DNA of 64,000 bases from the NCBI RefSeq assembly GCF_014648295.1, contig NZ_BMQV01000015.1, positions 1 to 64,000 of the forward strand, in the 5' to 3' direction. Of this stretch, positions 10,801-21,984 are shown piece after piece; position 1 is the first letter of the stretch, and each line of letters starts with the position of its first letter. Origin of the DNA: Shewanella saliphila (GTDB lineage Bacteria > Pseudomonadota > Gammaproteobacteria > Enterobacterales > Shewanellaceae). Both the position numbers and the translations under genes were made by a program. Below the pieces are notes generated by a model that was not told the DNA's origin, did not search any database, and saw nothing but the letters and a program-made list of their open reading frames with translations.

Positions 10801-11904
10801 TCAACCCTTTGTTGCTACTAAGGCGCATATATCTGCTACTCGTTGAGTGGCATCTAACACTGCAACGCCTCTGGCTTTACGGCCCATTTGGGCTAGTTCT
10901 TGTCTATTTTCAGCAAACAACTGTAATTTCGCTGCGAGGTTGTCTGCATTTAAAATCGTTTGTGGCAATAAAAAGCCTGCGCCAGCGTCAACCAATACCG
11001 ACGCATTGACGGTTTGATGGTCATCGACAGCATGCGGGTATGGCACCAAAATACTCGGAAGCCCAACCGCTGCGAGTTCAGATACGGTTAATGCGCCTGA
11101 ACGGCAAACTACCACATCAGTCCAACGGTAAGCCGCTTCCATATCATCAATAAATTCAGCCACATTCACTGTGTCTAACTGCCCTAACTGCTGATAACTG
11201 GCTTTTACGGCGGCGTGATTGTTTTTACCCACCTGATGCCACACAGTAATCGAATGATGCTTACTTAAATGTGCCACAACGGCTGGCATCACATCATTAA
11301 GCACTTTGGCACCTAAACTGCCACCTACCACTAATATTCTTAACGCATCGACCTGGGCTGTTTTGGTTTGCTCACCTAATGCGATAAGCTCTTGGCGAAT
11401 AGGGTTTCCCACCACTTCTACATTAGCGAGATCACTGCCAAAGGTATTAGGAAATGCGCACAACACCTTTTTGGCGATTTTAGACAACAATTTGTTGGTC
11501 ATTCCTGGAATAGCATTTTGCTCATGCAATACCACTGGCACCCCAGATAACTTACCCGCTACACCGCCAGGGCCGCTGGCAAAGCCGCCCATGCCTAAAA
11601 TGACATTCGGCTTAAAATCATTAATCACCGCTTTGGCTTGAATAATCGAACGTATAATCTTAAATGGCGCCGCTAATTTACGGATTAACCCATTACCGCG
11701 AACGCCTTTAATGTCGATAAACTCAATATCAAAGCCATGTTGAGGCACTAAACGCGCTTCCATACGATCGGCAGTTCCCAACCAACGTACCTGCCAGCCT
11801 TTTTCTGCTAAATGTTTTGCCACAGCCAAAGCAGGAAACACATGCCCGCCAGTGCCGCCAGCCATCACCAAAATACGTGGAGAACGACTTACATTGCTAT
11901 TCAT
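10801..11904 (-). CDS. murG: MurG, lipid II GlcNAc transferase
   Basis: MurG transfers GlcNAc to lipid I on the cytoplasmic face of the membrane, producing lipid II. The 367-aa GT28-family protein carries the N-terminal glycine loop [12 protein letters not shown] near residues 16-27. The acceptor-side motif GMGGFASGP and the UDP-GlcNAc site [15 protein letters not shown] near 260-274 are also present. The start shares one base with the ftsW stop. Confidence 0.98.
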   Translation of the reverse strand: MNSNVSRSPRILVMAGGTGGHVFPALAVAKHLAEKGWQVRWLGTADRMEARLVPQHGFDIEFIDIKGVRGNGLIRKLAAPFKIIRSIIQAKAVINDFKPNVILGMGGFASGPGGVAGKLSGVPVVLHEQNAIPGMTNKLLSKIAKKVLCAFPNTFGSDLANVEVVGNPIRQELIALGEQTKTAQVDALRILVVGGSLGAKVLNDVMPAVVAHLSKHHSITVWHQVGKNNHAAVKASYQQLGQLDTVNVAEFIDDMEAAYRWTDVVVCRSGALTVSELAAVGLPSILVPYPHAVDDHQTVNASVLVDAGAGFLLPQTILNADNLAAKLQLFAENRQELAQMGRKARGVAVLDATQRVADICALVATKG

Positions 11905-13115
11905 TAACTTGTTCTCCCTTGAACAGCTTGCACTAAACTCAGCCGGCGCTCGTAATCAATTCTCACTAGTAGCATGACCGCAGCGGTCATGACCCATAAA
12001 CTACTGCCACCATAACTAATAAACGGTAAAGTCAGTCCCTTTGTTGGCAGCATACCAATACTGGCACCGACGTTAACCACAGTTTGGAAACACACCCAAA
12101 TACCCACGCCGTACGCCACATAGCTTTCAAATGGGCGCTGCATCTTTAAACACAAATTGCCTAGCCTAATTGCACGTAGAGCGACAAAAAACAGCGCAAG
12201 TAACACCATAATGATGCCAACAAACCCCAGTTCTTCACCAATAACCGCAAAAATAAAGTCGGTATGCGCTTCTGGCAAATAAGCTAACTTCTGAATACTG
12301 TTGCCTAAACCTTGGCCAAACCAATCACCACGGCCATACGCCATTAACGATTGAGTTAGCTGATAACCGCTACCAAATGGGTCTTCCCATGGGTCCATAA
12401 ACGAGGTGACTCGTCGCATACGGTAAGGCTCAAACAATACCAGCAGCACAAAAGTCACTACGCCAAGTAGAATCAGTGCCATAAAGTCGATAATTCTAGC
12501 GCCAGCCAAAAACAATAAACTTACCGTACACACAAACAACACCACCACGGTACCTAAGTCAGGCTGCAATAAAATCAGTAATGCAAACAAACCGTATACA
12601 CAAATGGGTTTAATAAAGCCCTTACGGTTTTCGCGTAGCTCACCATGGCGCCGAACCAAATAGCCTGCCATGTACACAATAAATATAAATTTGGCCATTT
12701 CAGCTACTTGGATACGTATCGGGCCAACTGACAACCAACGTTTTGCCCCATTAACAGAGGTACCAATAAACAACACTGCAATCAGTAAAACCAGTACCCC
12801 GAGCATTAGCATGCCGCTGTTTTTTTCCCAGTAACTGACATCAAACTTCAGCACCACAAACGCTATCGCGATACAGCCAATCAAATAAAATATATGGCGA
12901 TACATAAAATGAAACGGATCGCCGGTTAACTTGGTGGCCTCTGGCATTGACGCCGACATCACCATCACAAACCCAAAACACATCAACCCAACGATGGCGA
13001 CTAAAAAACTACGATCATACAGCTGCATTCCTGGGGCACTGTCATCAGACAACAATGACGGTAACGCCCACTTTATGCCTTGCCTAAACAAGCTAAGCTG
13101 CACGTTACTCGCCAT
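11904..13115 (-). CDS. ftsW: FtsW, SEDS-family septal glycan polymerase
   Basis: The 403-aa protein has about ten membrane helices. The SEDS signature GASIGMLPTKGLTLPFISYGGSS lies near the C-terminus, and a periplasmic loop contains the 'AHTDFIFAVIGEELG' motif. FtsW polymerises septal glycan in complex with FtsI, encoded in the same cluster. The start overlaps the murD stop by 11 bp. Confidence 0.97.
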   Translation of the reverse strand: MASNVQLSLFRQGIKWALPSLLSDDSAPGMQLYDRSFLVAIVGLMCFGFVMVMSASMPEATKLTGDPFHFMYRHIFYLIGCIAIAFVVLKFDVSYWEKNSGMLMLGVLVLLIAVLFIGTSVNGAKRWLSVGPIRIQVAEMAKFIFIVYMAGYLVRRHGELRENRKGFIKPICVYGLFALLILLQPDLGTVVVLFVCTVSLLFLAGARIIDFMALILLGVVTFVLLVLFEPYRMRRVTSFMDPWEDPFGSGYQLTQSLMAYGRGDWFGQGLGNSIQKLAYLPEAHTDFIFAVIGEELGFVGIIMVLLALFFVALRAIRLGNLCLKMQRPFESYVAYGVGIWVCFQTVVNVGASIGMLPTKGLTLPFISYGGSSLWVMTAAVMLLVRIDYERRLSLVQAVQGRTS

Positions 13116-14427
13116 CAGCTAACGACTCCACACATTGCTTAAAGTCATCGCCACGAGCCATAAAGTTTTTATACATGTCTAAACTGGCGCAAGCAGGCGA
13201 CAACAATACAATGTCTCCTGACGATGCAAGCTCGGCCGCTTTTGCCACTGCTTCGGCCATGCTGCTAACCGTTAAAGAGCCCTCTTTTAACTTGGCAATT
13301 TTAGGACCATCACGACCCAGGGTTATCAGCTGAGTGATATTCTCAAGTGGCGCTGCAAGCGGACTAAAATCACTGCCTTTACCATCACCGCCGGCAATTA
13401 AATACAAATCACCAAGGTGTGAACTTAACCCCTCAAGCGCGGCAACCGTTGCGCCGACATTGGTCGCTTTAGAGTCATTGATATAAGACACGCCTTGCTT
13501 CACACCAACAAGCTCACAACGATGGCTTAAACCTACAAAATGGGTGGCCACATCAACCATCGATTCTTTATCTACGCCACAGGCATAGGCTAACGCCATT
13601 GCCGCAAGTAAGTTAGCGTGGTTATGGCTACCAATGAGCGTGACATCATTTAAATTAACGATTTCACTATCACCGTGGAAAATTTTTCCATCACTTAAGC
13701 CCCATGCATCACCTTCTGGTACGCCAAGGCAAAAGTGATTTTGGTTCATCGGTTCCAGCGGATAGGTGAGCTCGTCATCAAGGTTGTACATCACAAAACG
13801 GCTTTGTGGATACAAGCGTAATTTAGCTTCACGGTACGAATTTAAGTCACTGTAGCGATCCATATGGTCTTCACTAATGTTTAGACAGGTCGCCGCAATA
13901 CAATTTAACGAGTGCGTGGTTTCAAGTTGAAAACTCGATAGCTCAAGAACAAAAAATTCAGTGCCTTGGCTTAATAAGTCCAGTGCAGGCGTACCAATAT
14001 TGCCGCCAATGGCCACCGACATACCGGCTTTTTGCAGCATCTCGTACACTAGGGTTGTAACAGTAGATTTACCATTAGAGCCGGTAATACCTACAACACA
14101 AGGTTTGCGGTCAGCAATTTCACGGGCAAATAATTCTACGTCGCCAATGACCTCAATCCCCATATCGAGTGCTGCGCGCACTTCTGGTGTATCAACTGGC
14201 ACACCTGGGCTGATAATAATTTGGCTCGCTTGCACTAAATAACGACAATCAAACCCACCGGCAATTAATTCAACATCAGCAAACTCTTGGGCCAGCGTTT
14301 CTGCTCCTGGAGGATTACGACGGCTGTCCATGACCAAAGGTTTAATGCCTTTAGTTGCTAAAAAACGCACGACTGAAAGCCCTGTAGCCCCCAACCCTAA
14401 AACGATGTGCGTGTAACGAGTTTGCAT
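13105..14427 (-). CDS. murD: MurD, UDP-MurNAc-L-Ala--D-glutamate ligase
   Basis: MurD is the ATP-dependent ligase adding D-Glu to the stem peptide. The 440-aa protein has the N-terminal dinucleotide-like loop GLGATGLS near residues 11-18 and the ATP loop GSNGKST near 116-122. The central NISEDHMDRY and the C-terminal SPACASLDMYKNF motif are both present. It follows mraY after 21 bp. Confidence 0.98.
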   Translation of the reverse strand: MQTRYTHIVLGLGATGLSVVRFLATKGIKPLVMDSRRNPPGAETLAQEFADVELIAGGFDCRYLVQASQIIISPGVPVDTPEVRAALDMGIEVIGDVELFAREIADRKPCVVGITGSNGKSTVTTLVYEMLQKAGMSVAIGGNIGTPALDLLSQGTEFFVLELSSFQLETTHSLNCIAATCLNISEDHMDRYSDLNSYREAKLRLYPQSRFVMYNLDDELTYPLEPMNQNHFCLGVPEGDAWGLSDGKIFHGDSEIVNLNDVTLIGSHNHANLLAAMALAYACGVDKESMVDVATHFVGLSHRCELVGVKQGVSYINDSKATNVGATVAALEGLSSHLGDLYLIAGGDGKGSDFSPLAAPLENITQLITLGRDGPKIAKLKEGSLTVSSMAEAVAKAAELASSGDIVLLSPACASLDMYKNFMARGDDFKQCVESLADGE

Positions 14428-14448
14428 AATATCTACCTTAATAATTGC

Positions 14449-15531
14449 TTAGCGTAGTTTTAGAGTCGCAAGACCTAATAACACTAAAAACAATGAGATA
14501 ATCCAAAACCGAACAATAACGCGCGGCTCTGGCCATCCTTTTAACTCATAATGATGGTGAATAGGGGCCATGCGGAAAATACGTTGCCCACGTAGTTTGT
14601 ATGAACCGACCTGTAAGATCACTGACACAGTCTCCATTACAAATACGCCGCCCATAATCACTAACAAAATTTCTTGGCGAACTAAAATAGCAATAACGCC
14701 TAATGCAGCACCTAATGCCAATGAGCCTACATCGCCCATAAACACTTGTGCAGGGTATGTGTTAAACCATAGAAAGCCTAAACCAGCACCGACCATAGCA
14801 GTACACACAATCACCAGCTCACCAGCTAACGGTAAATGTGGCAGGTGCAAGTAACTGGCAAATTGCGCATGCCCGGATAAATAAGCAATTAATGCAAACG
14901 CGGCAGCCACCATCACGGTCGGCATAATAGCCAAACCATCTAAACCATCAGTTAAATTTACTGCATTACTGGCACCGACAATGGTGAAGTAAGCCAGTAA
15001 AATAAACATAAAGCCAAGTTGTGGCATAACATCTTTAAAGAATGGCACCACAAGCTGCGTTTCTCCGCCCATAGTCGACGAGCTGTATAAAAACACGGCC
15101 ACGACGATTGCTGCGATGGATTGCAACGCATATTTCCAACGTGCTATGAGTCCTTTAGAATCTTTTTTAACGACTTTACGGTAATCATCAATAAAGCCAA
15201 TCGCGCCAAAACTGCCTAAAACAAACAACGTCACCAATACATAACGATTAGACAAATCACCCCACAGCAGCACACTAATAAAAATACCTGCCAGGATTAA
15301 AATACCGCCCATTGTCGGCGTGCCACGTTTACTAAAATGCGACTCAGGGCCGTCATCACGCACAACTTGACCAATCTGGAGCATTTGCAGACGCTTAATT
15401 AAAATTGGGCCCCACCACAAACTAAACACTAATGCAGTCAACAAGCCCAAAATAGCCCGGAACGTTACATACGAAAAAACGTTAAACCCGCTATAAAACT
15501 GGGTTAAATACTCGGCTAGATAAACCAGCAT
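14449..15531 (-). CDS. mraY: MraY, phospho-MurNAc-pentapeptide translocase
   Basis: MraY makes lipid I from UDP-MurNAc-pentapeptide and undecaprenyl phosphate. The 360-aa polytopic protein shows the conserved cytoplasmic motifs [19 protein letters not shown] and the MAPIHHHYE loop, which carries the histidines and aspartates for Mg and substrate binding. It starts directly after the murF stop with no spacer. Confidence 0.98.
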   Translation of the reverse strand: MLVYLAEYLTQFYSGFNVFSYVTFRAILGLLTALVFSLWWGPILIKRLQMLQIGQVVRDDGPESHFSKRGTPTMGGILILAGIFISVLLWGDLSNRYVLVTLFVLGSFGAIGFIDDYRKVVKKDSKGLIARWKYALQSIAAIVVAVFLYSSSTMGGETQLVVPFFKDVMPQLGFMFILLAYFTIVGASNAVNLTDGLDGLAIMPTVMVAAAFALIAYLSGHAQFASYLHLPHLPLAGELVIVCTAMVGAGLGFLWFNTYPAQVFMGDVGSLALGAALGVIAILVRQEILLVIMGGVFVMETVSVILQVGSYKLRGQRIFRMAPIHHHYELKGWPEPRVIVRFWIISLFLVLLGLATLKLR

Positions 15532-16905
15532 CTACACTAACTCCCCACGCCCAAAGGCATTCAATAAACTGTCGACAACCCGCTCCATAGCAGCGCTGCG
15601 AGAACCTTTAACTAAAATAGTCACATTGCCTTCAACATCTTTAAGGTGTTGTTGTAATGCGACAATCAATTTGTCTTGTGCTGAAAAATGCTTACTACCA
15701 AATGCCTCGCTGGTATGGGCCGAGAGTTGGCCGCAACAAAATAAACTGTCTATTGCTGCATTTTTCGCCTGCAATCCAACGCTGGCGTGCAAAGGGGCAG
15801 CATTGTCGCCTAATTCGCCCAAATCTCCCAGCACTAAACAACGATAACCATCACGTTGTTGCAACCAATTGATTGCCGCACTGACAGAAGTGGGATTTGC
15901 GTTATAACTGTCGTCAATTAACAGCATGCGCCCGAGCTTATGCGGTTGCATACGCCCTTTAACGGGTTGCAGTAATGCAACCCCTTGTGCGATAACATTC
16001 AGCGGGACATTTAGCGCAATACACATAGATGCGGCCGCTAATGCATTGCTCACCTGATGTAAGCCAGCAAGCGGTAACTGCACCTCTGCGTGTTGGTTGT
16101 TGTAGGTTAAAGTAAAGCGACAACAGCCATTCTCATCAGCTTCAATCGCATTCGCTTTCACTTCCGCATTGATGTCTGCTTGGCGAGAAAAACGTAATTG
16201 CTTGTGCCCTTTAGAGCGTTGCAACATAAACTCAGCATATTGATCATCTGCGTTAATAATTGCAGTGCCATCTTTGGCTAAATGATTAAAAATTTCTGAT
16301 TTTGCTTGTGCAACGCCATCTAATGAGCCAAAGCCTTCAAGATGAGCACTACCAATATTGTTCACTAATGCCACTTGCGGTTGCACTAATGATGAGGTGT
16401 AATCGATTTCACCGCTGTGGTTGGCACCGAGCTCAAACACGCCGTATTCATCACCTTGAGTTAAGCGCAACAGCGTTAAAGGCACACCAATTTCATTATT
16501 AAAATTACCGGCGGTAAATAACACTTGGTGATACTGCGATAAAATCGTCGCCACCATTTCTTTCACGCTGGTTTTGCCGTTTGACCCCGTCAAAGCGACA
16601 CTAATGGGCTTAACATGTTGACGCACAAGCGCGCCAATGTTGCCCATGGCTTTTTGCGTGTCTGCAACCACAATTTGCGCGACATCAAAAGGTAAAACAT
16701 GATCGACAAGCAAGGCTACCGCACCATTATCAACCGCCGTTTTGGCAAAATCATGGCCATCGAAACGCTCACCTTTTAACGCAACAAATAAACACTTTGT
16801 GTCTATCTTACGGCTATCGGTACTTACCGCCGAGATAGCTTGAGCGTTACCGTGCAATTGACCTTGTAAGTGCTCAGCAAGTTGAGCAAGCGATAAACTA
16901 ATCAT
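15532..16905 (-). CDS. murF: MurF, D-Ala-D-Ala adding ligase
   Basis: MurF attaches D-Ala-D-Ala to UDP-MurNAc-tripeptide, the last cytosolic step. The 457-aa sequence has the ATP loop GSNGKTS near residues 107-113. The downstream [10 protein letters not shown] and DDSYNANP motifs are typical of MurF. The start overlaps the murE stop by 4 bp. The D-Ala-D-Ala ligase (ddl) that supplies its substrate is not in this cluster and must be encoded elsewhere. Confidence 0.97.
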   Translation of the reverse strand: MISLSLAQLAEHLQGQLHGNAQAISAVSTDSRKIDTKCLFVALKGERFDGHDFAKTAVDNGAVALLVDHVLPFDVAQIVVADTQKAMGNIGALVRQHVKPISVALTGSNGKTSVKEMVATILSQYHQVLFTAGNFNNEIGVPLTLLRLTQGDEYGVFELGANHSGEIDYTSSLVQPQVALVNNIGSAHLEGFGSLDGVAQAKSEIFNHLAKDGTAIINADDQYAEFMLQRSKGHKQLRFSRQADINAEVKANAIEADENGCCRFTLTYNNQHAEVQLPLAGLHQVSNALAAASMCIALNVPLNVIAQGVALLQPVKGRMQPHKLGRMLLIDDSYNANPTSVSAAINWLQQRDGYRCLVLGDLGELGDNAAPLHASVGLQAKNAAIDSLFCCGQLSAHTSEAFGSKHFSAQDKLIVALQQHLKDVEGNVTILVKGSRSAAMERVVDSLLNAFGRGELV

Positions 16906-18395
16906 ACTGCGCCCTTAGACAAAGCGAGTGCTAAAGCGCGTTCATCATAATCGATGCGTTTGCCTGCAACTTCTTGATAGGTTTCATGCCCTTTACCTGC
17001 AAGCAATACAATGTCATCTGCTTGTGCTAATGCTGCTACACGGGTAATAGCTTCAATACGGTCAACATGTGTTAGCACATTATTAGGTTGGCTGATGCCT
17101 TGTAAAATATCATCGATAATGGTTTGAGGGTCTTCGCTGCGCGCATTGTCGCTAGTGATCATCACCTTGTCTGCAAATGCCTCTGCGGCTTGTGCCATTA
17201 ATGGGCGCTTACCTTTGTCACGATCACCGCCGCAACCAAATACACACCATAAGGTGCCTTGGCAGTGTACGCGCAATGCTTTAAGTGCTTGCTCAATGGC
17301 ATCTGGCGTATGTGCATAATCAACCACCAGAGTGGCTTTATTAGCAGCAGAAAAACGCTCCATTCTACCCGCTACTGGCACCAAATTTGGCATCACCGCG
17401 AGCATCGCGGTCATCGACAAGCCTTGCAAATACAAAGCTGCAATGGCTGCGACTACATTTGATAAATTAAACGCGCCCAATAAGGGTGATTCAATATTGG
17501 CCGATAAGCTGCTTTGGCCATTTAGTGCTGGGTAATGCAACACAGCACTCACGCCTGAATCATGGTATTGAACATCGATACAATAAAAATCGGCTCTGGT
17601 ATCGCCTTGAGTACTGAACGATTTAATCTGACGATTAGCGAGCTCAGCAAACCACTTAGCACCTGTGGCATCATCGATGTTAATGACACCGTGTTTTAAG
17701 CTAGGAAAATGAAATAAGCGTTTCTTTGCTGCCGCATAGGCATCCATATCACCATGATAATCAAGGTGATCGCGGCTTAAATTGGTAAATATTGCCGTTT
17801 CGAAGGGAGCGGCCTCTACACGACCTTGTACTAGACCATGGCTCGATACTTCCATGGCACACACTTCTACCCCTTGTGCATTAAACTCGGCTAATTGCTT
17901 CATTACGGTAATGGCATCAGCCGTTGTATTACCACTGTCGACCAATTGCCCCCATACACCATTTCCTAATGTGCCCATAACGGCAGCTTGGTGTCCGAGC
18001 AAATGCACAATTTGTGCAATGATTTGGCTAACTGAGGTTTTACCGTTAGTGCCCGTAACACCAATTAATGCCAGCGAATGGGTATGAGTTGCATAAAACT
18101 GTGCTGCTACGGCAGATAACTGTCGGCCTAGTTGGAAAAAATACACCACGGGCACTGAGTATTGTTGTGCATCAACAACACCATGTTGTTCAGGATTATC
18201 AGTATGAATTAATATTGCAGCGGCGCCTGCATCAATGGCTTGCGCAATATACTGGCGACCATCCACTTTATGACCCGGTAGCGCGACAAATAAACTGCCC
18301 TTGCTAACACTGCGGCTATCAAGGGTTAAATCGTTTATCGACTCTGCCCCTGCGTAATGAAACCAGGGTGCTAGAAGATCATTTAATAACATCAT
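16902..18395 (-). CDS. murE: MurE, UDP-MurNAc-tripeptide synthetase
   Basis: MurE adds the third stem residue, expected to be meso-diaminopimelate in a Gram-negative bacterium. The 497-aa protein has the ATP loop GTNGKTS near residues 115-121, and [12 protein letters not shown] further on. The motif that selects diaminopimelate, DNPR in E. coli, reads DNAR here (within [10 protein letters not shown]). The aspartate, asparagine and arginine that matter most are kept, so I still expect meso-DAP. The start overlaps the ftsI stop by 17 bp. Confidence 0.96.
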   Translation of the reverse strand: MMLLNDLLAPWFHYAGAESINDLTLDSRSVSKGSLFVALPGHKVDGRQYIAQAIDAGAAAILIHTDNPEQHGVVDAQQYSVPVVYFFQLGRQLSAVAAQFYATHTHSLALIGVTGTNGKTSVSQIIAQIVHLLGHQAAVMGTLGNGVWGQLVDSGNTTADAITVMKQLAEFNAQGVEVCAMEVSSHGLVQGRVEAAPFETAIFTNLSRDHLDYHGDMDAYAAAKKRLFHFPSLKHGVINIDDATGAKWFAELANRQIKSFSTQGDTRADFYCIDVQYHDSGVSAVLHYPALNGQSSLSANIESPLLGAFNLSNVVAAIAALYLQGLSMTAMLAVMPNLVPVAGRMERFSAANKATLVVDYAHTPDAIEQALKALRVHCQGTLWCVFGCGGDRDKGKRPLMAQAAEAFADKVMITSDNARSEDPQTIIDDILQGISQPNNVLTHVDRIEAITRVAALAQADDIVLLAGKGHETYQEVAGKRIDYDERALALALSKGAV

Positions 18396-20142
18396 GCTGC
18401 GCTCCTTGCGCAGTGGCTAAATGGATAGCCTCTCGCTCTGAAATTGGCTCAACATTCAGCATTTGCAATGCCCCAGACATAATTTTGGCAAATGCAGGAC
18501 CTGCAACATCGCCACCGTAATATTTGTCGCCTTTAGGTTCGTTAATCACCACAGAAATCGCTAAGCGAGGGTTATGAACGGGCGCAACACCGGCAAATAA
18601 TCCAACATAATCATCACCATAACCACCCGCTACCGCCTTACGGCTAGTACCGGTTTTACCCGCTACGGGATAACCGTCAATATGAGCCTTTCTGGCTGTG
18701 CCGCCGGTTTCAGTGACGCCGACTAACATTTCCATCACGTCATGAGCCACTTGAGGTGAAATAACTTGTTCACCTTTAGGGGCTTGTCTCAGTTTTAAAA
18801 TCGACACCGGGTATAACATGCCACCGCTGCCGAGTGTGGCGTACATTCGCGCAATTTGCAGTGGTGTTGCGGTAAAGCCATAACCAAATGATAAGGTGGC
18901 ACGTTCAAAGTCAGACCAGCGGTTGCGGTCATGAATTAACCCCGCGCTTTCGCCAGTTAAATTAATGCCCGAATAGTTCCCTAACCCCATTGACTGATAG
19001 GTACCCAACAATTGCTGAACTGGCATAGATAACGCCAATTTACTGATGCCTACGTTACTTGATTTTACGAGAATTTTTGCCAGCGACATGTCGCCATAAT
19101 TATTAGAGTCGCGCACCTGACGACCACCAATTCGCATCCAACCGGGCGAGGTTTGAATTAATTCATTGGATTTCACCGTACCCGCTTCTAAAGCTGCAGC
19201 AACCACAAACGGTTTTACAGTAGAGCCGGGTTCAAAAGTGTCGGTTAATGCGCGATTACGCATGCGGTGAGTTTGAAGGTTATCGCGAGAGTTTGGATTA
19301 TAAGATGGCGTATTGGCCATCGCTAAAACCTCACCCGTGTTAACGTCAATTACTACAACTGAGCCTGATGTCGCTTGATACATTTCAGTGGCTCGTTTGA
19401 GCTCACGGTACGCTAACTGTTGAATACGTTGGTCGATACTTAATACCAGATCATTTGAGCTTTCGCCCTCTTGCACCATATCTAAACGCTCAACAACACT
19501 ACCGTCGCGCGACTTTCGTACTTTTTGTTTTGAGGGTGTGCCAGTAAGCCAAGTGTTGTAGGTATTTTCAATGCCCTCAATACCTACGTCATCAATATTA
19601 GTAATACCAATAAGTTGAGCTGCAATTTCACCGGTGGGATAGTAACGACGAGATTCTGATTTAAGATAAATGCCGCCAATTTTAAGCTGCTCAATATAAT
19701 CCGCTACGGCTGGAGTCACTTGACGCTTTAAATACACAAAACGCTTTTTGGGGTTGCCTTTTACTTTACGAACCAGCTTATCGACTGGCTCTTGTAAAAC
19801 ATCAGCAAGCGCTTGCCAACGACGCATATCTTTAAACGCATCTTGATCAAATGCATGTTTAGGGTCGGCCCAGACAGCACGAACCGGCACACTGACCGCT
19901 AACATGTCACCGTTACGATCGGTAATTAAACCACGCTGCACCTGATTACTGGTGGTACGTAAGGTGCGCATATCGCTTTCGTGGCGTAGTTTGTCAGGCT
20001 CAATAATTTGAATATAGGCGGCGCGAGCAATCAGGCTGCAAAATAACAACAAAACGAAGCCAACCACAACGTATAAACGCCATGGTATCAGTTCGTGATT
20101 CAGTTTTCGTTTTGCTTGTCTCGCCATAGTCCCTATGCTCAC
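18379..20142 (-). CDS. ftsI: FtsI, septal transpeptidase (PBP3)
   Basis: The 587-aa class B penicillin-binding protein has a cytoplasmic N-terminus and one membrane helix near residues 22-45. A pedestal domain precedes the transpeptidase domain, whose motifs are STVK (307-310), SSN (361-363) and KTG (496-498). It cross-links septal peptidoglycan together with FtsW. The listed start is a GTG overlapping the ftsL stop by 4 bp; an ATG five codons inside (20127) is an alternative. Confidence 0.97.
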   Translation of the reverse strand: MSIGTMARQAKRKLNHELIPWRLYVVVGFVLLLFCSLIARAAYIQIIEPDKLRHESDMRTLRTTSNQVQRGLITDRNGDMLAVSVPVRAVWADPKHAFDQDAFKDMRRWQALADVLQEPVDKLVRKVKGNPKKRFVYLKRQVTPAVADYIEQLKIGGIYLKSESRRYYPTGEIAAQLIGITNIDDVGIEGIENTYNTWLTGTPSKQKVRKSRDGSVVERLDMVQEGESSNDLVLSIDQRIQQLAYRELKRATEMYQATSGSVVVIDVNTGEVLAMANTPSYNPNSRDNLQTHRMRNRALTDTFEPGSTVKPFVVAAALEAGTVKSNELIQTSPGWMRIGGRQVRDSNNYGDMSLAKILVKSSNVGISKLALSMPVQQLLGTYQSMGLGNYSGINLTGESAGLIHDRNRWSDFERATLSFGYGFTATPLQIARMYATLGSGGMLYPVSILKLRQAPKGEQVISPQVAHDVMEMLVGVTETGGTARKAHIDGYPVAGKTGTSRKAVAGGYGDDYVGLFAGVAPVHNPRLAISVVINEPKGDKYYGGDVAGPAFAKIMSGALQMLNVEPISEREAIHLATAQGAQHDVIK

Positions 20143-20453
20143 TGAACTCGAATAATGACTTCCTCTTTAGGAAGTGGTCGAGCCATATTAAGTTCTTTTG
20201 TTGCCATTCGCGTCACACGACTGTGTTCAGACTGCGATTGTTCTTCTAATAATAAGTTGCGCCATTCAATGTCTAGTCTGTCTTGCTCTTGCAGTAATTG
20301 ATCCCATTGAGAGGTCAACTGCCGTGTTACATGGCTGGTGTAAACCACCACAATGCCATTGGCGACCACGATCAAACCCAGCAACACAATCCATTTATGA
20401 TGCCAAAGGTCGAGCAACACAATCCGAGGTAAACTTAATGGTGATTGGCTCAC
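20139..20453 (-). CDS. ftsL: FtsL, divisome bitopic protein
   Basis: The 104-aa protein has one membrane helix near residues 22-41. A heptad-rich periplasmic segment follows (QLTSQWDQLLQEQDRLDIEW), then the typical 'RVTRMATKELNMARPLP' end. FtsL forms a coiled coil with FtsB and binds FtsQ. The sequence is weakly conserved, but position between rsmH and ftsI, size and topology make the call secure. Confidence 0.93.
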   Translation of the reverse strand: MSQSPLSLPRIVLLDLWHHKWIVLLGLIVVANGIVVVYTSHVTRQLTSQWDQLLQEQDRLDIEWRNLLLEEQSQSEHSRVTRMATKELNMARPLPKEEVIIRVQ

Positions 20454-20467
20454 ATTATCCTCGGTCT

Positions 20468-21409
20468 TTAATAATCTAAGCGCTCAGCAACTCGTAACAC
20501 CGAGCTGCGGGCACGTGGATTTTGTTCTAATTCTGCTTCCGAAGGCTTCATTGCTTTGCCAACAGCTTTTAACTTGCGTGATTTATTGATCTCAGCTTCT
20601 GTGATGGGCAACCCATGCGGGACACTTTCACCTTGGCTATGGCGACGAATAAAACGCTTCACCATGCGATCTTCTAATGAATGAAAGCTGATAACTGACA
20701 AACGTCCTTGTGGCGCGAGTACCGTTAACGCGCCTTCAAGTGCTTGATCAATTTGCTCTAGTTCGCTATTGATATAAATTCGAATAGCCTGAAATACCCG
20801 AGTCGCAGGATGTTTATTACGCTCTTTGTTTTTAGTAATACGCGCAATTAAATCGGCTAAATCTTTGGTGCGTAAAAATGGTGTTTTTTCACGATCGGCT
20901 GCAATACAACGGGCAATATGTCGTGAATTTTTTTCTTCGCCATAGGTTTTAAACACCCATGCCATGTCTTCTATTTCTGCACGGGCAATCCACTGTGCTG
21001 CTGTTTGACCTTGGCTATTGTCCATGCGCATGTCTAACGGGCCATCGCGTAAAAAGCTAAAGCCACGCTCGGCATCGTCTAACTGTGGTGACGACACCCC
21101 TAAATCAAGTAACACACCGTTAATTTTGCCAGTAAGCCCGAGCTCTTCAACGTACTGCGCTAACTGACCAAAACCACCGTGCACAATTTGAAAACGTGAG
21201 TCGTCGGCAAACTGTTTAGCGGCTTCAATCGCTTGTGGATCGCGATCAATGGCAATCAAACGGCCATTAGCACCTAAATGACTTAATACATGACGAGAAT
21301 GTCCACCACGACCAAATGTGCCATCAATATAGATGCCATCACTTTGGATATTGAGACCCTCTACAGTCTCATTCAGTAATACAGATAAATGGGCAAACTC
21401 TTGGCTCAT
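20468..21409 (-). CDS. rsmH: RsmH, 16S rRNA m4C1402 methyltransferase
   Basis: RsmH (formerly MraW) N4-methylates C1402 of 16S rRNA using S-adenosylmethionine. The 313-aa sequence has the SAM-binding [11 protein letters not shown] motif near residues 29-39, AIDRDPQA near 53-60, and [13 protein letters not shown] near 100. The late motif [13 protein letters not shown] is also present. It is the second gene of the dcw cluster. Confidence 0.98.
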   Translation of the reverse strand: MSQEFAHLSVLLNETVEGLNIQSDGIYIDGTFGRGGHSRHVLSHLGANGRLIAIDRDPQAIEAAKQFADDSRFQIVHGGFGQLAQYVEELGLTGKINGVLLDLGVSSPQLDDAERGFSFLRDGPLDMRMDNSQGQTAAQWIARAEIEDMAWVFKTYGEEKNSRHIARCIAADREKTPFLRTKDLADLIARITKNKERNKHPATRVFQAIRIYINSELEQIDQALEGALTVLAPQGRLSVISFHSLEDRMVKRFIRRHSQGESVPHGLPITEAEINKSRKLKAVGKAMKPSEAELEQNPRARSSVLRVAERLDY

Positions 21410-21433
21410 TGGTTTTATTAACCTTATTGGTCG

Positions 21434-21892
21434 CTACAGTGAAAAATGTGCCAGACGTTCATTGCTGGCTAAATCTTGGCTATGGATAAGCTCATTGCCA
21501 TCATCCATTTGTTGCTGCCAAGCTGACTCTTCCCACAGTTCAAATTTATTCAGTAAGCCCACCAGCATGGTTTTCTTTTCTAAGCTGGCAAAACTTCGTA
21601 AAGCCGGTGGGACCACAATGCGCCCGTGGCTGTCTAGTTCACAGTCTTGTGCGTGACCCAGTAATTTTCGTTTAAAGGAGCGTTCAAGTGGATCGGTATC
21701 AGAGAGTAATCTCAGCTTTGCTTCAATCTGCTCCCACTCGTGCAATGGGTAAATCAACAAACAGGCGGCATTAATGTCAACGGTAATAATCACTGTACCG
21801 GCATGCTCCACACGCAACGCGTCACGGTATCTCGCAGGAATTGCGATCCGTCCTTTAGCGTCCATGTTAATAGCACTGGCACCTCGAAACAC
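21434..21892 (-). CDS. mraZ: MraZ, dcw-cluster transcriptional regulator
   Basis: The 152-aa protein has two tandem SpoVT/AbrB-like folds, each with the motif DxxGRI (DAKGRIAIPARYR near residues 11-23 and DSHGRIVVPPALR near 86-98). In E. coli MraZ represses its own promoter by binding TGGGN direct repeats, and such repeats lie just upstream here. The start is a GTG: the family motif MFRGA begins at that codon, and an AAAGGG ribosome binding site lies just ahead of it. Confidence 0.96.
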   Translation of the reverse strand: MFRGASAINMDAKGRIAIPARYRDALRVEHAGTVIITVDINAACLLIYPLHEWEQIEAKLRLLSDTDPLERSFKRKLLGHAQDCELDSHGRIVVPPALRSFASLEKKTMLVGLLNKFELWEESAWQQQMDDGNELIHSQDLASNERLAHFSL

Positions 21893-21910
21893 TTTATTAC
21901 ACCCTTTTTG

Positions 21911-21955
21911 TTAGCATTTGATCCACAATGATCCACTTTTTCCCACAAATGCTAA
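21911..21955 (-). promoter_or_regulatory. MraZ operator: three phased boxes inside an inverted repeat
   Basis: On the minus strand, GTGGG (21942-21946), GTGGA (21932-21936) and GTGGA (21922-21926) recur every 10 bp, matching the spacing of E. coli MraZ boxes. The set is framed by a perfect 10-bp inverted repeat, TTAGCATTTG at 21911-21920 and CAAATGCTAA at 21946-21955. It lies just downstream of the predicted -10 and 30-63 bp before the GTG start. Confidence 0.75.
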
Positions 21956-21984
21956 GTTTAGGGACTCAAGGCAAGTGTTGTCAA
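21955..21984 (-). promoter_or_regulatory. Predicted dcw promoter (Pmra)
   Basis: A consensus -35 TTGACA (21979-21984) is followed by TAAACT (21955-21960) as -10, with an 18-bp spacer, on the minus strand. The predicted start of transcription falls at the edge of the MraZ boxes, so bound MraZ would block it. Confidence 0.55.
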
